From the NCBI RefSeq assembly GCF_900129635.1, contig NZ_FSRB01000002.1, forward strand, positions 1,578,727 to 1,642,726: 64,000 bases of DNA, written 5' to 3'. The stretch comes from Singulisphaera sp. GP187. Its GTDB lineage: Bacteria; Planctomycetota; Planctomycetia; Isosphaerales; Isosphaeraceae. Each line of letters starts with the position of its first letter. The first letter of the stretch is position 1. Positions 43,909-52,631 of the stretch are shown here, one piece after another. A program made the translations under genes and the position numbers. A model generated the notes under the pieces. That model did no database searches and was not told the origin of the DNA. It saw only the letters and a program-made list of their open reading frames with translations.

Positions 43909-44550
43909 ATGTCGATGTCACCGTTGCGGAACGAGTATACGAAAGCCACGTTGGACGAGAAGGATATCGACCCCGATCCGATTCGCCAGTTTCAAGTTTG
44001 GTTCGACGCCGCCCTGGCGGCCAAGGTGGACGAGCCCAACGCGATGGCGCTGGCGACGGCCACTCCGGACGGCCTGCCGTCGGTTCGGATCGTCCTGCTG
44101 AAGGGAGTCGACGCCCGGGGCTTTACCTTCCACACCTGCTATGACGGGCGGAAGGGGCGTGAGCTCGACGCCAATCCCCATGCGGCTTTCGTGCTCTTCT
44201 GGCCGGCTCTCGAACGCCAGATCCGGGTTGAGGGGCGGGTCGAACGGGTGAGCGGCGAGGAGTCGGACGCCTATTATCAGAGCCGCCCCTTGGAATCGAG
44301 ACTCGGCGCCTGGGCTTCGCCCCAGAGTGAAGTCGTTCCCTCGCGTGCGACGTTTGAGGATCGCATGGAGGAATACCGAACCCTTTATCCGGATGGCGAG
44401 CCGATTCCTCGGCCGCCGAATTGGGGTGGCTATCGGATCTTGCCGCACACACTGGAATTCTGGCAAGGGCGTCCGAGCCGGCTCCACGACCGGGTGCGTT
44501 ACCGCCGGGACCCCAACGGCGATTGGCAGGTCGAGCGACTCGCCCCTTGA
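43909..44550 (+). CDS. pdxH: Pyridoxamine 5'-phosphate oxidase
   Basis: 213 residues from ATG 43909 with GGAGGG upstream. Motifs are MALATATPDGLPSVRIVLLKGVD (FMN contact), FHTCYDGRKGREL, SRPLESRLGAWAS and the C-terminal WGGYRILPHTLEFWQGRPSRLHDRVRY with RLAP ending. PdxH is an FMN homodimer that oxidises pyridoxamine- or pyridoxine-5'-phosphate to PLP. Length and motifs are complete. Confidence 0.95.
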   Translation: MSMSPLRNEYTKATLDEKDIDPDPIRQFQVWFDAALAAKVDEPNAMALATATPDGLPSVRIVLLKGVDARGFTFHTCYDGRKGRELDANPHAAFVLFWPALERQIRVEGRVERVSGEESDAYYQSRPLESRLGAWASPQSEVVPSRATFEDRMEEYRTLYPDGEPIPRPPNWGGYRILPHTLEFWQGRPSRLHDRVRYRRDPNGDWQVERLAP

Positions 44551-44665
44551 ACGCCGAGGCGCGATCGCGAGTGGCTTCCGTCGCAAACGACCGATCCGAG
44601 TGAAATTGCGTGCGACGTCGTTGCTCGGTGCCCCGGGCCTTGGCTCTGGATCGGGAAGGGTTGGT

Positions 44666-46609
44666 ATGTCTTCATCGGATCAGAGCCTCGGCGATGAGCG
44701 ATCGAGGTTGTGGCGGCCGACGCTGGGAGCTTGGCCTGACGAGGGAGGTGCCGGGACGCGGTTTCGGGTCTGGGCTCCCGAGGCCCGCTCGGTCGAGGTG
44801 GTTCACCTCCCTTCCCAAGGAGGTGAGTCGATCATCGCCCTTGAACGTTCGGACGACGGGACGTTTGGAGGGCGAGTCGAGGCCGCGGTTGTCGGGGATC
44901 GGTACCTCTACCGCTTGGACGCGAAGGGAACCTATCCCGACCCCGCCTCGCGGTTCCAACCCGAGGGCGTTCACGGCCCGTCAACGATCGTGGACCCAGC
45001 CGGATACCGGTGGTCGGATCAAGGGTGGCGGGGAGTGAACCGTGAAGCGCTCGTCATCCACGAGATCCACGTCGGCACTTTTTCGCCCGAAGGGACCTTC
45101 GCCGGGCTGACCGATCGCCTGCCGTGGCTCGTCGAGCTGGGGGTGACGGCGCTCGAGCTGATGCCGGTCGCCGACTTCGCGGGGTCACGAAGCTGGGGCT
45201 ACGACGGTGTCGACCTGTTCGCCCCTTCCCGGAGCTACGGCACGCCCGACGACCTCCGCCGCCTGGTGGATCAGGCCCACCGCGTCGGGCTCGCGGTGAT
45301 CCTGGACGTGGTTTACAACCACTTCGGACCCGTGGGCAACTACGCTCCAGCGTTCAGCCCGAACTATCTCTCCACGACCCATCGGAGCGTCTGGGCCGCC
45401 TGTGTGAACCTGGATGGCGAGCGGAGCGCGTGGGTCCGCGAGTTCTTCATCGAGAACGCGCTGCACTGGGTGCACGAGTACCACGTCGACGGCCTTCGGC
45501 TCGATGCCACCCACGAGCTCCACGACGACAGCGCTCGCCACTTTCTGGCCGAGCTCACGTCGCGGGTCCGGGCCTCGGCTCCTGACCGGGAGCTCGTCCT
45601 GATCGCCGAGGATGACCGCAACCTGGCCAAGATGGTGCAACCGGAGAGCGTCGGGGGATGGGGCCTTGATGGCGTCTGGGCGGATGATTTTCATCACCAG
45701 ATTCGTCGCTTCCTGGCGGGCGACCACGAAGGGTATTACCGCGACTACAGCGGATCGATTCCCGACCTCGTGGAGACGCTGAACCAAGGGTGGTACTACC
45801 ATGGACAGCCGTCGATTCATCAGGGCATCGGCCGGGGAACCGATCCGCGCGGGCTCGCTCCGCGCTCGTTCGTGTTCTGCCTCCAGAATCACGATCAGAT
45901 TGGGAACCGGGCGTTTGGGGATCGGTTGAGCCTGAGCGTCGACCTGGCGGCTTATCGCGCGGCGACGGCTTTGTTACTCACCGCGCCGGCGATCCCGCTC
46001 CTCTTCATGGGTCAGGAATGGGCGGCGACCACACCCTTTCTCTATTTCACGGACCACGAGGAGGATCTGGGAAAGCTCGTGACCCAAGGTCGCCGTCAGG
46101 AGTTTCGTCATTTTCAGGAATTCGTGGATCCCGAGGCGCGTGAGCGGATTCCCGACCCCCAGGCGGCCTCCACGTTCGCTGCCAGTCGGCTCGACTGGTC
46201 GGAACCGGAGCGTGCCCCCCATGCCGCGACCCTGAACCTGTACCGGGCTTTGCTGGCACTCCGTCGCCGTGACCCCGCACTCTGCTCGAACCAGCGCGAC
46301 GACGTTCAAGCCATCGCACTCGACGATGCCTCGCTGCTCCTGCTCCGGCGCTCGAGTCGTGACGGAGCCACCTTACTGATTGTCGTTCGCCTCCGCGGGG
46401 CGGGCGCGGTCCGCTTGGAGAACGCGCCCGCGCTCGGCCTTCCTTCCTGGTGGGATCGCCTGGAGCTCGTCCTGACGACCGAAGATCCGTCGTTTGCCGT
46501 CGATCCCCTGCCTGTGGAGATCGACCGCTCTCAGGGTGTCCCCCTGATTCGGTTCCGCCGCGCTGGGGCGGTTGTCCTACGAATCCAACCGCCCCGAGGG
46601 AACGTCTGA
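44666..46609 (+). CDS. treZ: Malto-oligosyltrehalose trehalohydrolase
   Basis: 647 residues from ATG 44666 with GGGAAGGG upstream. An N-terminal CBM48-like domain (about 20-120; FRVWAPEARSVEVV) precedes a GH13 barrel: VIHEIHVGTFSPEGTF, ELMPVADFAGSRSWGYDGV, VILDVVYNHFGPVGNY, DGLRLDATHEL (nucleophile Asp), LVLIAEDDRNL (Glu) and FCLQNHDQIGNRAFGDRL (final Asp). These fit TreZ rather than the branching enzyme. TreZ releases trehalose from maltooligosyl-trehalose made by TreY, which is not in the window. Confidence 0.9.
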   Translation: MSSSDQSLGDERSRLWRPTLGAWPDEGGAGTRFRVWAPEARSVEVVHLPSQGGESIIALERSDDGTFGGRVEAAVVGDRYLYRLDAKGTYPDPASRFQPEGVHGPSTIVDPAGYRWSDQGWRGVNREALVIHEIHVGTFSPEGTFAGLTDRLPWLVELGVTALELMPVADFAGSRSWGYDGVDLFAPSRSYGTPDDLRRLVDQAHRVGLAVILDVVYNHFGPVGNYAPAFSPNYLSTTHRSVWAACVNLDGERSAWVREFFIENALHWVHEYHVDGLRLDATHELHDDSARHFLAELTSRVRASAPDRELVLIAEDDRNLAKMVQPESVGGWGLDGVWADDFHHQIRRFLAGDHEGYYRDYSGSIPDLVETLNQGWYYHGQPSIHQGIGRGTDPRGLAPRSFVFCLQNHDQIGNRAFGDRLSLSVDLAAYRAATALLLTAPAIPLLFMGQEWAATTPFLYFTDHEEDLGKLVTQGRRQEFRHFQEFVDPEARERIPDPQAASTFAASRLDWSEPERAPHAATLNLYRALLALRRRDPALCSNQRDDVQAIALDDASLLLLRRSSRDGATLLIVVRLRGAGAVRLENAPALGLPSWWDRLELVLTTEDPSFAVDPLPVEIDRSQGVPLIRFRRAGAVVLRIQPPRGNV

Positions 46610-46743
46610 TCGCGGGAGCATGTTGCCCCTTCCCTCCCAGGTCGATCCGAGGGCGTGCTCGCCGGGCGGCTCGTGCGGTAAAATGGCCGTCACGATCCGG
46701 TCGAGCACGTTCGCCGGGCATCCGAGGCTTGTGGACGGAATCA

Positions 46744-47145
46744 ATGGACGACCAGCAGACAACGACCGGCACGCTCAAGGAACTGGTACGCACGTTCTCG
46801 ACGGAACGGAACTGGGAGCAGTTCCATCACCCCAAGGACCTCGGTCTGGCGCTCGTTTGTGAGGTGGGCGAGGTTCTCGAGCACTTTCGCTATCGGAACA
46901 ACGACGAGATTCAAGCGTTCCTGGCCGATCCGGCCAAGAAGCGGGAGTTGGCCCACGAGTTCGCCGACTGCCTCTGGCTCTTGCTCCGTCTCGCCGACGT
47001 CTGCCAAATTGACCTGGCCTCGTCACTCCAAGAAAAGGTAGAACTGGCCGCGCTGAAGTATCCCATCGATCAGGTCTACGGGCGAGCGGACAAGTACACC
47101 ACCTATCAGACGTCGCGCTCCGAGAGCGAATCGCCGGCCGAGTGA
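46744..47145 (+). CDS. MazG-like nucleotide pyrophosphohydrolase
   Basis: 133 residues. ALVCEVGEVLEHFRY followed by AHEFADCLWLLLRLAD gives the ExxE and ExxD metal-binding pattern of the all-alpha NTP pyrophosphatase superfamily. RNWEQFHHPKDLGLAL and the C-terminal KYPIDQVYGRADKYTTY are typical of the RS21-C6/dCTPase-like group. It would hydrolyse (d)NTPs to monophosphates in house-cleaning. It is a stand-alone gene downstream of treZ. Confidence 0.85.
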   Translation: MDDQQTTTGTLKELVRTFSTERNWEQFHHPKDLGLALVCEVGEVLEHFRYRNNDEIQAFLADPAKKRELAHEFADCLWLLLRLADVCQIDLASSLQEKVELAALKYPIDQVYGRADKYTTYQTSRSESESPAE

Positions 47146-47463
47146 CGCAGCTCGGGAGAATCGATCCGTCGTTCGCCCCTGCCAATTGTTTTTTGAGGTC
47201 GGCGTGAAAATAGACTCAAGTTCCTGGCGCAGACTGACGAGACAGAAGAAGTCGAGATGTCAACGCGCGCCGGCGTCCATGGATGGGCGAGGGATCCGGA
47301 GCTGAAGCGGGGTGGGAACTCGAAGCGCTTCGAGAGGCAGGACGACCGGGTGGGAATGGATTCCAGGCCCCTTGGTTCTGATCTGTCGAAGCGATGCAAC
47401 GCGTTCTGCCCGATCGGCTTGGATACCCCGGTGCGACTGGCCCTTAGCTCAGGAGGAGCACGC
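47146..47463. other. Intergenic region, nothing recognised
   Basis: About 320 bp between the MazG-like gene and the acyl carrier protein. An in-frame extension of the latter to 47257 exists, but the strong ribosome-binding site sits at 47452. Confidence 0.35.
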
Positions 47464-47721
47464 GTGGCCGAACTCACTCTGCTAGACTCGGTTGCCAACG
47501 CCATCCGCGCGGAGGCAGAGAATACGCGCACCTTGACCATTGACGCCAACACGCGTCTGGTCGAAGACCTCGACCTCGACTCGATCGACATCGTCGGCGT
47601 GACGATGCGGCTCGAGGACCGGTTCCACATCGAAATTGATGTGGAGGATATCAAGCACTTTCGCTCGGTCAGCGATCTGATCGATCAAGTGTCGATCCTT
47701 CTCGGCAAGTCGGCCGCTTGA
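47464..47721 (+). CDS. Acyl carrier protein
   Basis: 85 residues from GTG 47464, with AGGAGGAGC directly upstream, which decides the start. Four-helix ACP pattern: VANAIRAEA, then EDLDLDSIDIVGVTMRLEDRFHIEIDVEDIKHFRSVSDL, with the phosphopantetheine-bearing Ser in LDSI. Acidic helix 2 fits docking to partner enzymes. It is followed by an LPLAT-type acyltransferase, suggesting a specialised acyl-transfer pathway rather than primary fatty-acid synthesis. The phosphopantetheinyl transferase at 34688 is a possible activator. Confidence 0.9.
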   Translation: MAELTLLDSVANAIRAEAENTRTLTIDANTRLVEDLDLDSIDIVGVTMRLEDRFHIEIDVEDIKHFRSVSDLIDQVSILLGKSAA

Positions 47722-47826
47722 TCGCATGTCCACTTGGTTTCGCCGCGACGGGCGATCGCCGCTCGGGTTCGTGGTTCAAGCAAGGCTTCGCGTCACCGCG
47801 CGGGTGGCCGGACAAGGAGCGCGGTG

Positions 47827-48807
47827 ATGTGGCAGCGTTGGATGATCGTTCATAAGGTTGTGTTGCAGACCGTGCTACCGGTGTTGCGGCGGCTCCCTTA
47901 CCGGCTCTCGATCCGGCTACTCGGCATCATGGGCCGGCTCGACCTGCTCGTGATTCCGCACCAGACGCGGCTCTATGAAGCGGCGGTCGCCGGGGCGGCC
48001 GAGCGGCTCGGGTGTGATTGGAACGTGCGCGCGGTCAGCCGTGCCCTCGCCCGGCAGACCTACCGCTGGCGCACCCGGGACTTGCTGCTGGACGGTCGGT
48101 CCGACCGTTGGATCGACCCGCTCTTCCAGGTCTCGGGGCGTGAGAAGCTCGATGCGGCCCGGGCCCGGGGCAAAGGGGTCATCCTGCTGGCCAATCACTT
48201 CGGGTCTCATGTCTTGATGACCCACTGGCTCTTCCGCCAGGCTTACCCGTTGCGCTGGTTTGGAGAGAAGCCGAGAAACATCTCGGAATACTTGATCGAC
48301 AAGTTCCAGTCGGATGGAACCCACGGTCAGGCCGGGCTCTTCGTCTCACGCAAGGCGGGGACGGCCGAAGGGGCTTCGACGATCTACCACGCCGCGCGAA
48401 TCTTGAACGCGGGCCTGATCGTCAAGATCGCCTGCGACGTGCGCTGGAATGATGCCAAGGCGGTGTCCGCGTCGTTCCTGGGACGCACCGAGTCGTTTTC
48501 GACGACCTGGGTGACTCTGGCCGCGATGACCGGAGCCGCGGTCGTCCCTGCCTACTGCCGGATGGATGAGCAAGGGACTTTTCATCTCGACTTTCGCGAC
48601 CCACTCATCGTTCCCCCCGATGCCCGCCGCCCTGGCCGTGCGATCGAGTGGGTGGACCGAGCGCTCGATGGGCTCGAGGAACAGGTCCGGCTCTTCCCCG
48701 AACAGAGCAACGACTACTTCTTCTGGGACCCGGCCGAAGCGAAGGCGAACGGTGGTTCGACGCCCTCGGGTTCACGACGCGTTGAACGGGCTGTCGCCGT
48801 TCGATAG
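47827..48807 (+). CDS. LpxL/HtrB-like acyltransferase lacking the motif Glu
   Basis: 326 residues with AAGGAGCG upstream of ATG 47827. The N-terminal hydrophobic helix VLQTVLPVLRRLPYRLSIRLLGIMG anchors it at the inner membrane. GVILLANHFGSHVLMTHW sits at the HX4(D/E) site of lysophospholipid/lipid-A acyltransferases, but the sixth position is Val rather than Asp/Glu. SFLGRTESFSTTWVTLAAMTGAAVVPAYC matches the C-terminal substrate region. It probably transfers an acyl chain, perhaps from the adjacent ACP; the altered motif makes activity uncertain. Confidence 0.75.
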   Translation: MWQRWMIVHKVVLQTVLPVLRRLPYRLSIRLLGIMGRLDLLVIPHQTRLYEAAVAGAAERLGCDWNVRAVSRALARQTYRWRTRDLLLDGRSDRWIDPLFQVSGREKLDAARARGKGVILLANHFGSHVLMTHWLFRQAYPLRWFGEKPRNISEYLIDKFQSDGTHGQAGLFVSRKAGTAEGASTIYHAARILNAGLIVKIACDVRWNDAKAVSASFLGRTESFSTTWVTLAAMTGAAVVPAYCRMDEQGTFHLDFRDPLIVPPDARRPGRAIEWVDRALDGLEEQVRLFPEQSNDYFFWDPAEAKANGGSTPSGSRRVERAVAVR

Positions 48808-48895
48808 TCGGTAGGCAGGCAAGTACGCAAGCCATGAGAAGAGTGAAGGGTCCGGGGATCAATCCGACCGAGAACGCGAGGCGAAGGTCGGACGA

Positions 48896-48915
48896 CCCCC
48901 GGAAGGATCCGGGGG
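48896..48915. terminator. Hairpin between convergent acyltransferase and HU genes
   Basis: CCCCCGGA-AGGA-TCCGGGGG, an 8-bp perfect stem without a T-run. It may be a weak terminator or mRNA 3' stabiliser. Confidence 0.4.
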
Positions 48916-48935
48916 CGACTCGGCTGTTCGGCGGC

Positions 48936-49319
48936 TCAGACCATCTCTTTGAGAGCCTTCATCGGGACGACCTTGACGACGTTGCGGGCGGGCTTGGCCT
49001 TGATCGTGATCGGCTCTTTGGTGAACGGGTTGATTCCCGGCTTCGCCTTGGTGGCTTCCTTGCGGCTGACCTTCAGCTTGAGCAGGCCGGGCACGACGAA
49101 CTGGCCGGGGCCCTTCTTGCCGAGCTCCTTGGCGATCAACTCGCTCAGCGCGTCGAAGACCTTGGAGACGTCCTTCTTGCCCAACCCCGTCTTCTCGGAG
49201 ATGGTCCCGTAGATCTCCCCCTTGGTGGCCGCACGCGCCTTAACCGCGCTGGCCGGGGCGGCCTTGGGGGCGGGGGCAGGGGCCGGGGCTTTGGCCTTGG
49301 GAGCGGTTTTCTTGGCCAT
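48936..49319 (-). CDS. HU/IHF-family DNA-binding protein with basic N-terminal tail
   Basis: 127 residues from ATG 49319. The first 33 residues are Lys/Ala/Pro-rich (MAKKTAPKAKAPAPAPAP). The HU fold follows: KGEIYGTISEKTGLGKKDVSKVFDALSELI, then VPGLLKLKVSRKEATKAKPGINPFTKEPITI, where the beta-arm carries the Pro that intercalates DNA. HU dimers bend and compact DNA. Tailed HU proteins recall histone-H1-like tails and are known in planctomycetes and some other phyla. Confidence 0.9.
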   Translation of the reverse strand: MAKKTAPKAKAPAPAPAPKAAPASAVKARAATKGEIYGTISEKTGLGKKDVSKVFDALSELIAKELGKKGPGQFVVPGLLKLKVSRKEATKAKPGINPFTKEPITIKAKPARNVVKVVPMKALKEMV

Positions 49320-49876
49320 GGTCGTTACGATCTCCTGGTTCTTGGAAGTGTCCGAGCGAACCGTCCGAGCCTCGACCTCATCGAAGGTGATCAACGAGGC
49401 TTTTTTCGCTTCGATCGATAGACTGATCGGATAATTACAGGAAAAATTAGAGGCGTGCAGCCCCAATTGTCGTCATTTCTCGTCATTTTCAGCGAAAAAG
49501 TCCGGTTTTTCGGGCGCTGAGACGCCGAATTACCGGTTTTTGGCCGTTTTGCCCGCCACGCTTCGAAAACCCCGCAAATTTAAGGGTATTCTGAGCGTGT
49601 CGAGACGTGCTCGTTTCTCACCTCTGTTTTAGCGTCTGGAACGTGCCCTCCCATCCGTTCGGAGGCATGGTCCGAGCCCCGTCGTTGGTCGTCAGCGCAG
49701 CGTCGAACCAGGGCGCGACGACCACCGCCAGGTCGGGGACCGACGGACGTTTCGTGCCGTCATCCGCGCCATCGCTTGGCTCTATCGGCTTGGCTTTTAC
49801 TGATGTAAGATGGTGGCGGGCGCCGCAATGCGGCGTTCTTGCTGGGTGTCGTGATTTTCTCGAGGGAGCCTCATCG
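49320..49876. other. AT-rich intergenic region upstream of HU
   Basis: About 550 bp. 49420-49580 is clearly AT-richer than the surroundings and should hold the HU promoter, though no single -35/-10 pair stands out. No other feature is recognised. Confidence 0.4.
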
Positions 49877-50170
49877 ATGGTTTGCGTTGCTGTGACTTAT
49901 GTGATCAAGCCCGGCCATGAGCGTGAGGCGGTCGAGCTGTTCGGCAAGCTGACGGGACCGACGCGAGCCGAGGCCGGTTGTCGGATGTACCTGGCGCATC
50001 GCTCCACGACCGACCCGAGGAAGTTCTTCCTCTACGAGCAATATGACGATCAGGCCGCGCTCGACGCCCATCGGGCCTCGGAGCATTTCGCCCGGTACGG
50101 GACCGGCGGCCTCTTCCCGATTATCGAGAGCCGCACGCCGGAGCTGTATGAGCCGCTGGACGTGGTCTGA
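49877..50170 (+). CDS. ABM-domain (antibiotic biosynthesis monooxygenase-like) protein
   Basis: 97 residues from ATG 49877 with GAGGGAGCC upstream. VCVAVTYVIKPGHEREAVELFGKL, then AGCRMYLAHRSTTDPRKFFLYEQYDDQAALDAHRASEHF is the dimeric alpha/beta ABM barrel pattern (YgiN-like). Members oxidise quinols or aromatic substrates without cofactor. Substrate is unknown. Confidence 0.85.
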   Translation: MVCVAVTYVIKPGHEREAVELFGKLTGPTRAEAGCRMYLAHRSTTDPRKFFLYEQYDDQAALDAHRASEHFARYGTGGLFPIIESRTPELYEPLDVV

Positions 50171-50287
50171 AGGCGGGTGCTTGGGGTCGAGGCCCACCCA
50201 GGTTCGGGCGGGCCTCGTACCCTCGTGAATCGCGACAGGTCGAGGCCCTGGTTGCGCGTCAGGGTTCTGCTCCGAGGAGTGCGCTCG

Positions 50288-51277
50288 ATGAAACCCAGGC
50301 GGGGTGTGCTGACGACCGTGGCCGTGCTGGCCGTGGTGTTCGGACTCGGAGGCCGGGCGGCGATCTACCGTTCGCTCGCGTCGCTCCCAGCGCCGGTGAC
50401 GGACCTTGGCGAGCCGTTCGTGGAGGAACCGGAACGGCTCGCGCTCCTGACGTCGGCCGGACGGCGGATCGAGCCGCTGCACCAGCGGATGGGCAAGCCG
50501 AACCCGGGCGATTGGCTGGACCGGCACCCGGAGCCCGGCCAGACCTTCGAGGAATATCGCGCCGGGAGCCCGAGCCGTCCGACGGCTCAGCTCACCACGC
50601 TTTACATCCAGAAGTGGGGCGACTTCGACGACACTCAGTCGGCGGTCGTCGACCGAGTCGCCGAGCTGCTCGGTCGGTTTTACGGCGTTCCAGTCAAGTT
50701 CGAGGAACCGGTGAGTCTCGACTCGGTCGACGACCAGGCCTGTCCCCCCCATCCGGAACGCGGCGATCGGCGGCTCCTCTCGACCTATGTCCTTGAGGAG
50801 CTCAGGGGGTCGCATTGGCCCAACGATGCGGCCGGCAGGCTCGCGATGACGACGGTCGACCTCACGCGAACCGGTGGGGGCACCTGGGCGTTCGGTCAGG
50901 CCTCACTCTGCGATCGCGTGGCGGTCTGCTCGTTGTTTCGTCAGGGGGATCCGCACGAGGATTTCACGCTCTGCGTCAAGCGGACCTTGAAAACCTCGGT
51001 GCATGAAGTTGGCCACATGTTCGGTCTGACCCATTGCGCGGCCTTTGAATGCGCGATGAATGGATCGAACCATCGCGAGGAAGCGGACGCACGTCCGCTC
51101 TGGTTCTGCCCCGAGGACGAGATGAAGGTCTGGCTGGCGTGCCGGCTCGACCCCGCGCGGCGCTATGCCAGCCTCGCCGCGTGGGCCAGGTCGAACGGAC
51201 TCGATGCCGAGGCCCGGTTCTGGGCTCGATCGCGGCAGGCCATTGCGGACCCGAGCGACCGAGCAAAGCGAAAGTGA
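50288..51277 (+). CDS. Membrane-anchored archaemetzincin-like zinc protease
   Basis: 329 residues from ATG 50288 with GAGGAG upstream. An N-terminal transmembrane or signal segment (GVLTTVAVLAVVFGLGGRAA) is followed by the protease domain. HEVGHMFGLTHC is the HExxHxxGxxHC zinc motif, with ECAMNGSNHREEA after it (Met-turn) and a later CPEDEMKVWLAC adding the cysteine pattern of archaemetzincins. Classic archaemetzincins are about 180-200 residues; here there is an extra 140-residue N-terminal region. Zinc-dependent aminopeptidase/protease activity outside the cytoplasm is expected. Confidence 0.85.
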   Translation: MKPRRGVLTTVAVLAVVFGLGGRAAIYRSLASLPAPVTDLGEPFVEEPERLALLTSAGRRIEPLHQRMGKPNPGDWLDRHPEPGQTFEEYRAGSPSRPTAQLTTLYIQKWGDFDDTQSAVVDRVAELLGRFYGVPVKFEEPVSLDSVDDQACPPHPERGDRRLLSTYVLEELRGSHWPNDAAGRLAMTTVDLTRTGGGTWAFGQASLCDRVAVCSLFRQGDPHEDFTLCVKRTLKTSVHEVGHMFGLTHCAAFECAMNGSNHREEADARPLWFCPEDEMKVWLACRLDPARRYASLAAWARSNGLDAEARFWARSRQAIADPSDRAKRK

Positions 51278-51299
51278 TCGGGCAGGTGGATTGGGCCGC

Positions 51300-52439
51300 T
51301 CACGACTTGAGCCAGCGGTCGTACCAAGCGAACGCTTCGTCCTGCATCGGCTTGTCGAACTTGTGCGGCCCGGGGTAGAACGAGCATCGATAGCGATCGG
51401 CCGCGTTCGCCTTGGTGAACACCTCGCCCAGCATCTGGTCGGCACGCTTCATTTCCGGCACGGTGAAGAGGTCGTCTTCAAGGTCGTTCAACACCAGCGT
51501 CGGCCTTGGCGCTCTCAGGCCGAGGATCTCGCAATAGTCGAGGTCGAGCGGCAGACCGGGGATGTAGATCATCCAGGTGTGCGTATGCGCCTTGTGGAGG
51601 AGATAGTCACGCCAGGTCGTCATCATCCCGACGCAGCAGGCGCAGGCGATCCGGTCGTCCATGCCGGCGAGGTAGACGGTGCGTAGGCCGCCGCCGGACA
51701 GTCCGCCGCAGCCGACGCGTTTGGCGTCGACGTCGTCGCGCGAGCAGAGGTAGTCAAGCGCACGCTGGTCTTCGGAAAGGAAGACGCCCGGCCAGGTGGT
51801 CCCCGCGCAAAAGAGGCTCTTGGCCATCAGCGACTCATGCTCGCTGGCGAACTTGTTGTACGCTGCGATCTCCGACTCGGATTCAGGATTCTCTTCCTTG
51901 AGGTCGCGGCGGACGACGCGAGGCAAGTCGCCGACCCGGATTCGCCGGCTGGCGAACGCGAAGGCGTCGTGAACCAGCACGGCGTAACCCCGCTTGGCCA
52001 GCTCGTTGGCCCAGCTCAGGCCACCGTAGTAGTCGCGATGTTTTTTCATGACCGGGTGGAGGTCGTCGCTGATCTGGGCGATCTTCCGCGTTCCGAACGC
52101 CTTGTTCCCCCCATGGTCGTGGAGCGCGAGCACCGCGGGCAAGCGTTCAGTGGCCCCCTTCGGCTTGAGGAAGATCGCCTCGGTGGGAGGGCCGTAGGGA
52201 AGCTGCCAGTGCAGGTGTTCGATGTGCAGGCCGTCATACTCGAACTGGTGTTGTAACTCGGCCTTGGGCACCCCTCCACTCTCGGGCACGAGCAGGCAGT
52301 CGCGAACCCGCTGGCGTGCGACCTGCCTCCAGGCCTCGACATCCGTGAACTCCGACTTCCGGAACGAGAGCCTGGCGGGCGCGTCGCCGACAATTGAGGC
52401 GGCCCACGGGCCGTAAGCGCCGATCATGTTCGGTTCCAT
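51300..52439 (-). CDS. Alpha/beta hydrolase (dienelactone hydrolase/acetyl-xylan-esterase-like)
   Basis: 379 residues from ATG 52439 with AAGGGGAT upstream. LPAVLALHDHGGNKAFG forms the oxyanion region, KRVGCGGLSGGGLRTVYLAG the GxSxGG nucleophile elbow, TLVLNDLEDDLFTV the Asp region and FYPGPHKFDKPMQ the His. Despite export of many neighbours, no signal peptide is visible. Such enzymes hydrolyse small esters, including acetylated sugars. Its natural substrate is not evident. Confidence 0.82.
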   Translation of the reverse strand: MEPNMIGAYGPWAASIVGDAPARLSFRKSEFTDVEAWRQVARQRVRDCLLVPESGGVPKAELQHQFEYDGLHIEHLHWQLPYGPPTEAIFLKPKGATERLPAVLALHDHGGNKAFGTRKIAQISDDLHPVMKKHRDYYGGLSWANELAKRGYAVLVHDAFAFASRRIRVGDLPRVVRRDLKEENPESESEIAAYNKFASEHESLMAKSLFCAGTTWPGVFLSEDQRALDYLCSRDDVDAKRVGCGGLSGGGLRTVYLAGMDDRIACACCVGMMTTWRDYLLHKAHTHTWMIYIPGLPLDLDYCEILGLRAPRPTLVLNDLEDDLFTVPEMKRADQMLGEVFTKANAADRYRCSFYPGPHKFDKPMQDEAFAWYDRWLKS

Positions 52440-52631
52440 CGGATCCCCTTCGTCGGGTCCCCCCTCCTTGTCCTCCGCCCGAGCGGCGAAGAATCGAGGG
52501 ACGGATGCCACTCGAGTAGCTTACCGGATTCCCGGCTTCAACAAATCTAGCGAGGAATCTCCCGCCTTCAGTCGTGGGGAGGAATCGCGTGATCGTCTTG
52601 CTTTTAGATTAAAACCGTCTAAAAAGCAGAC

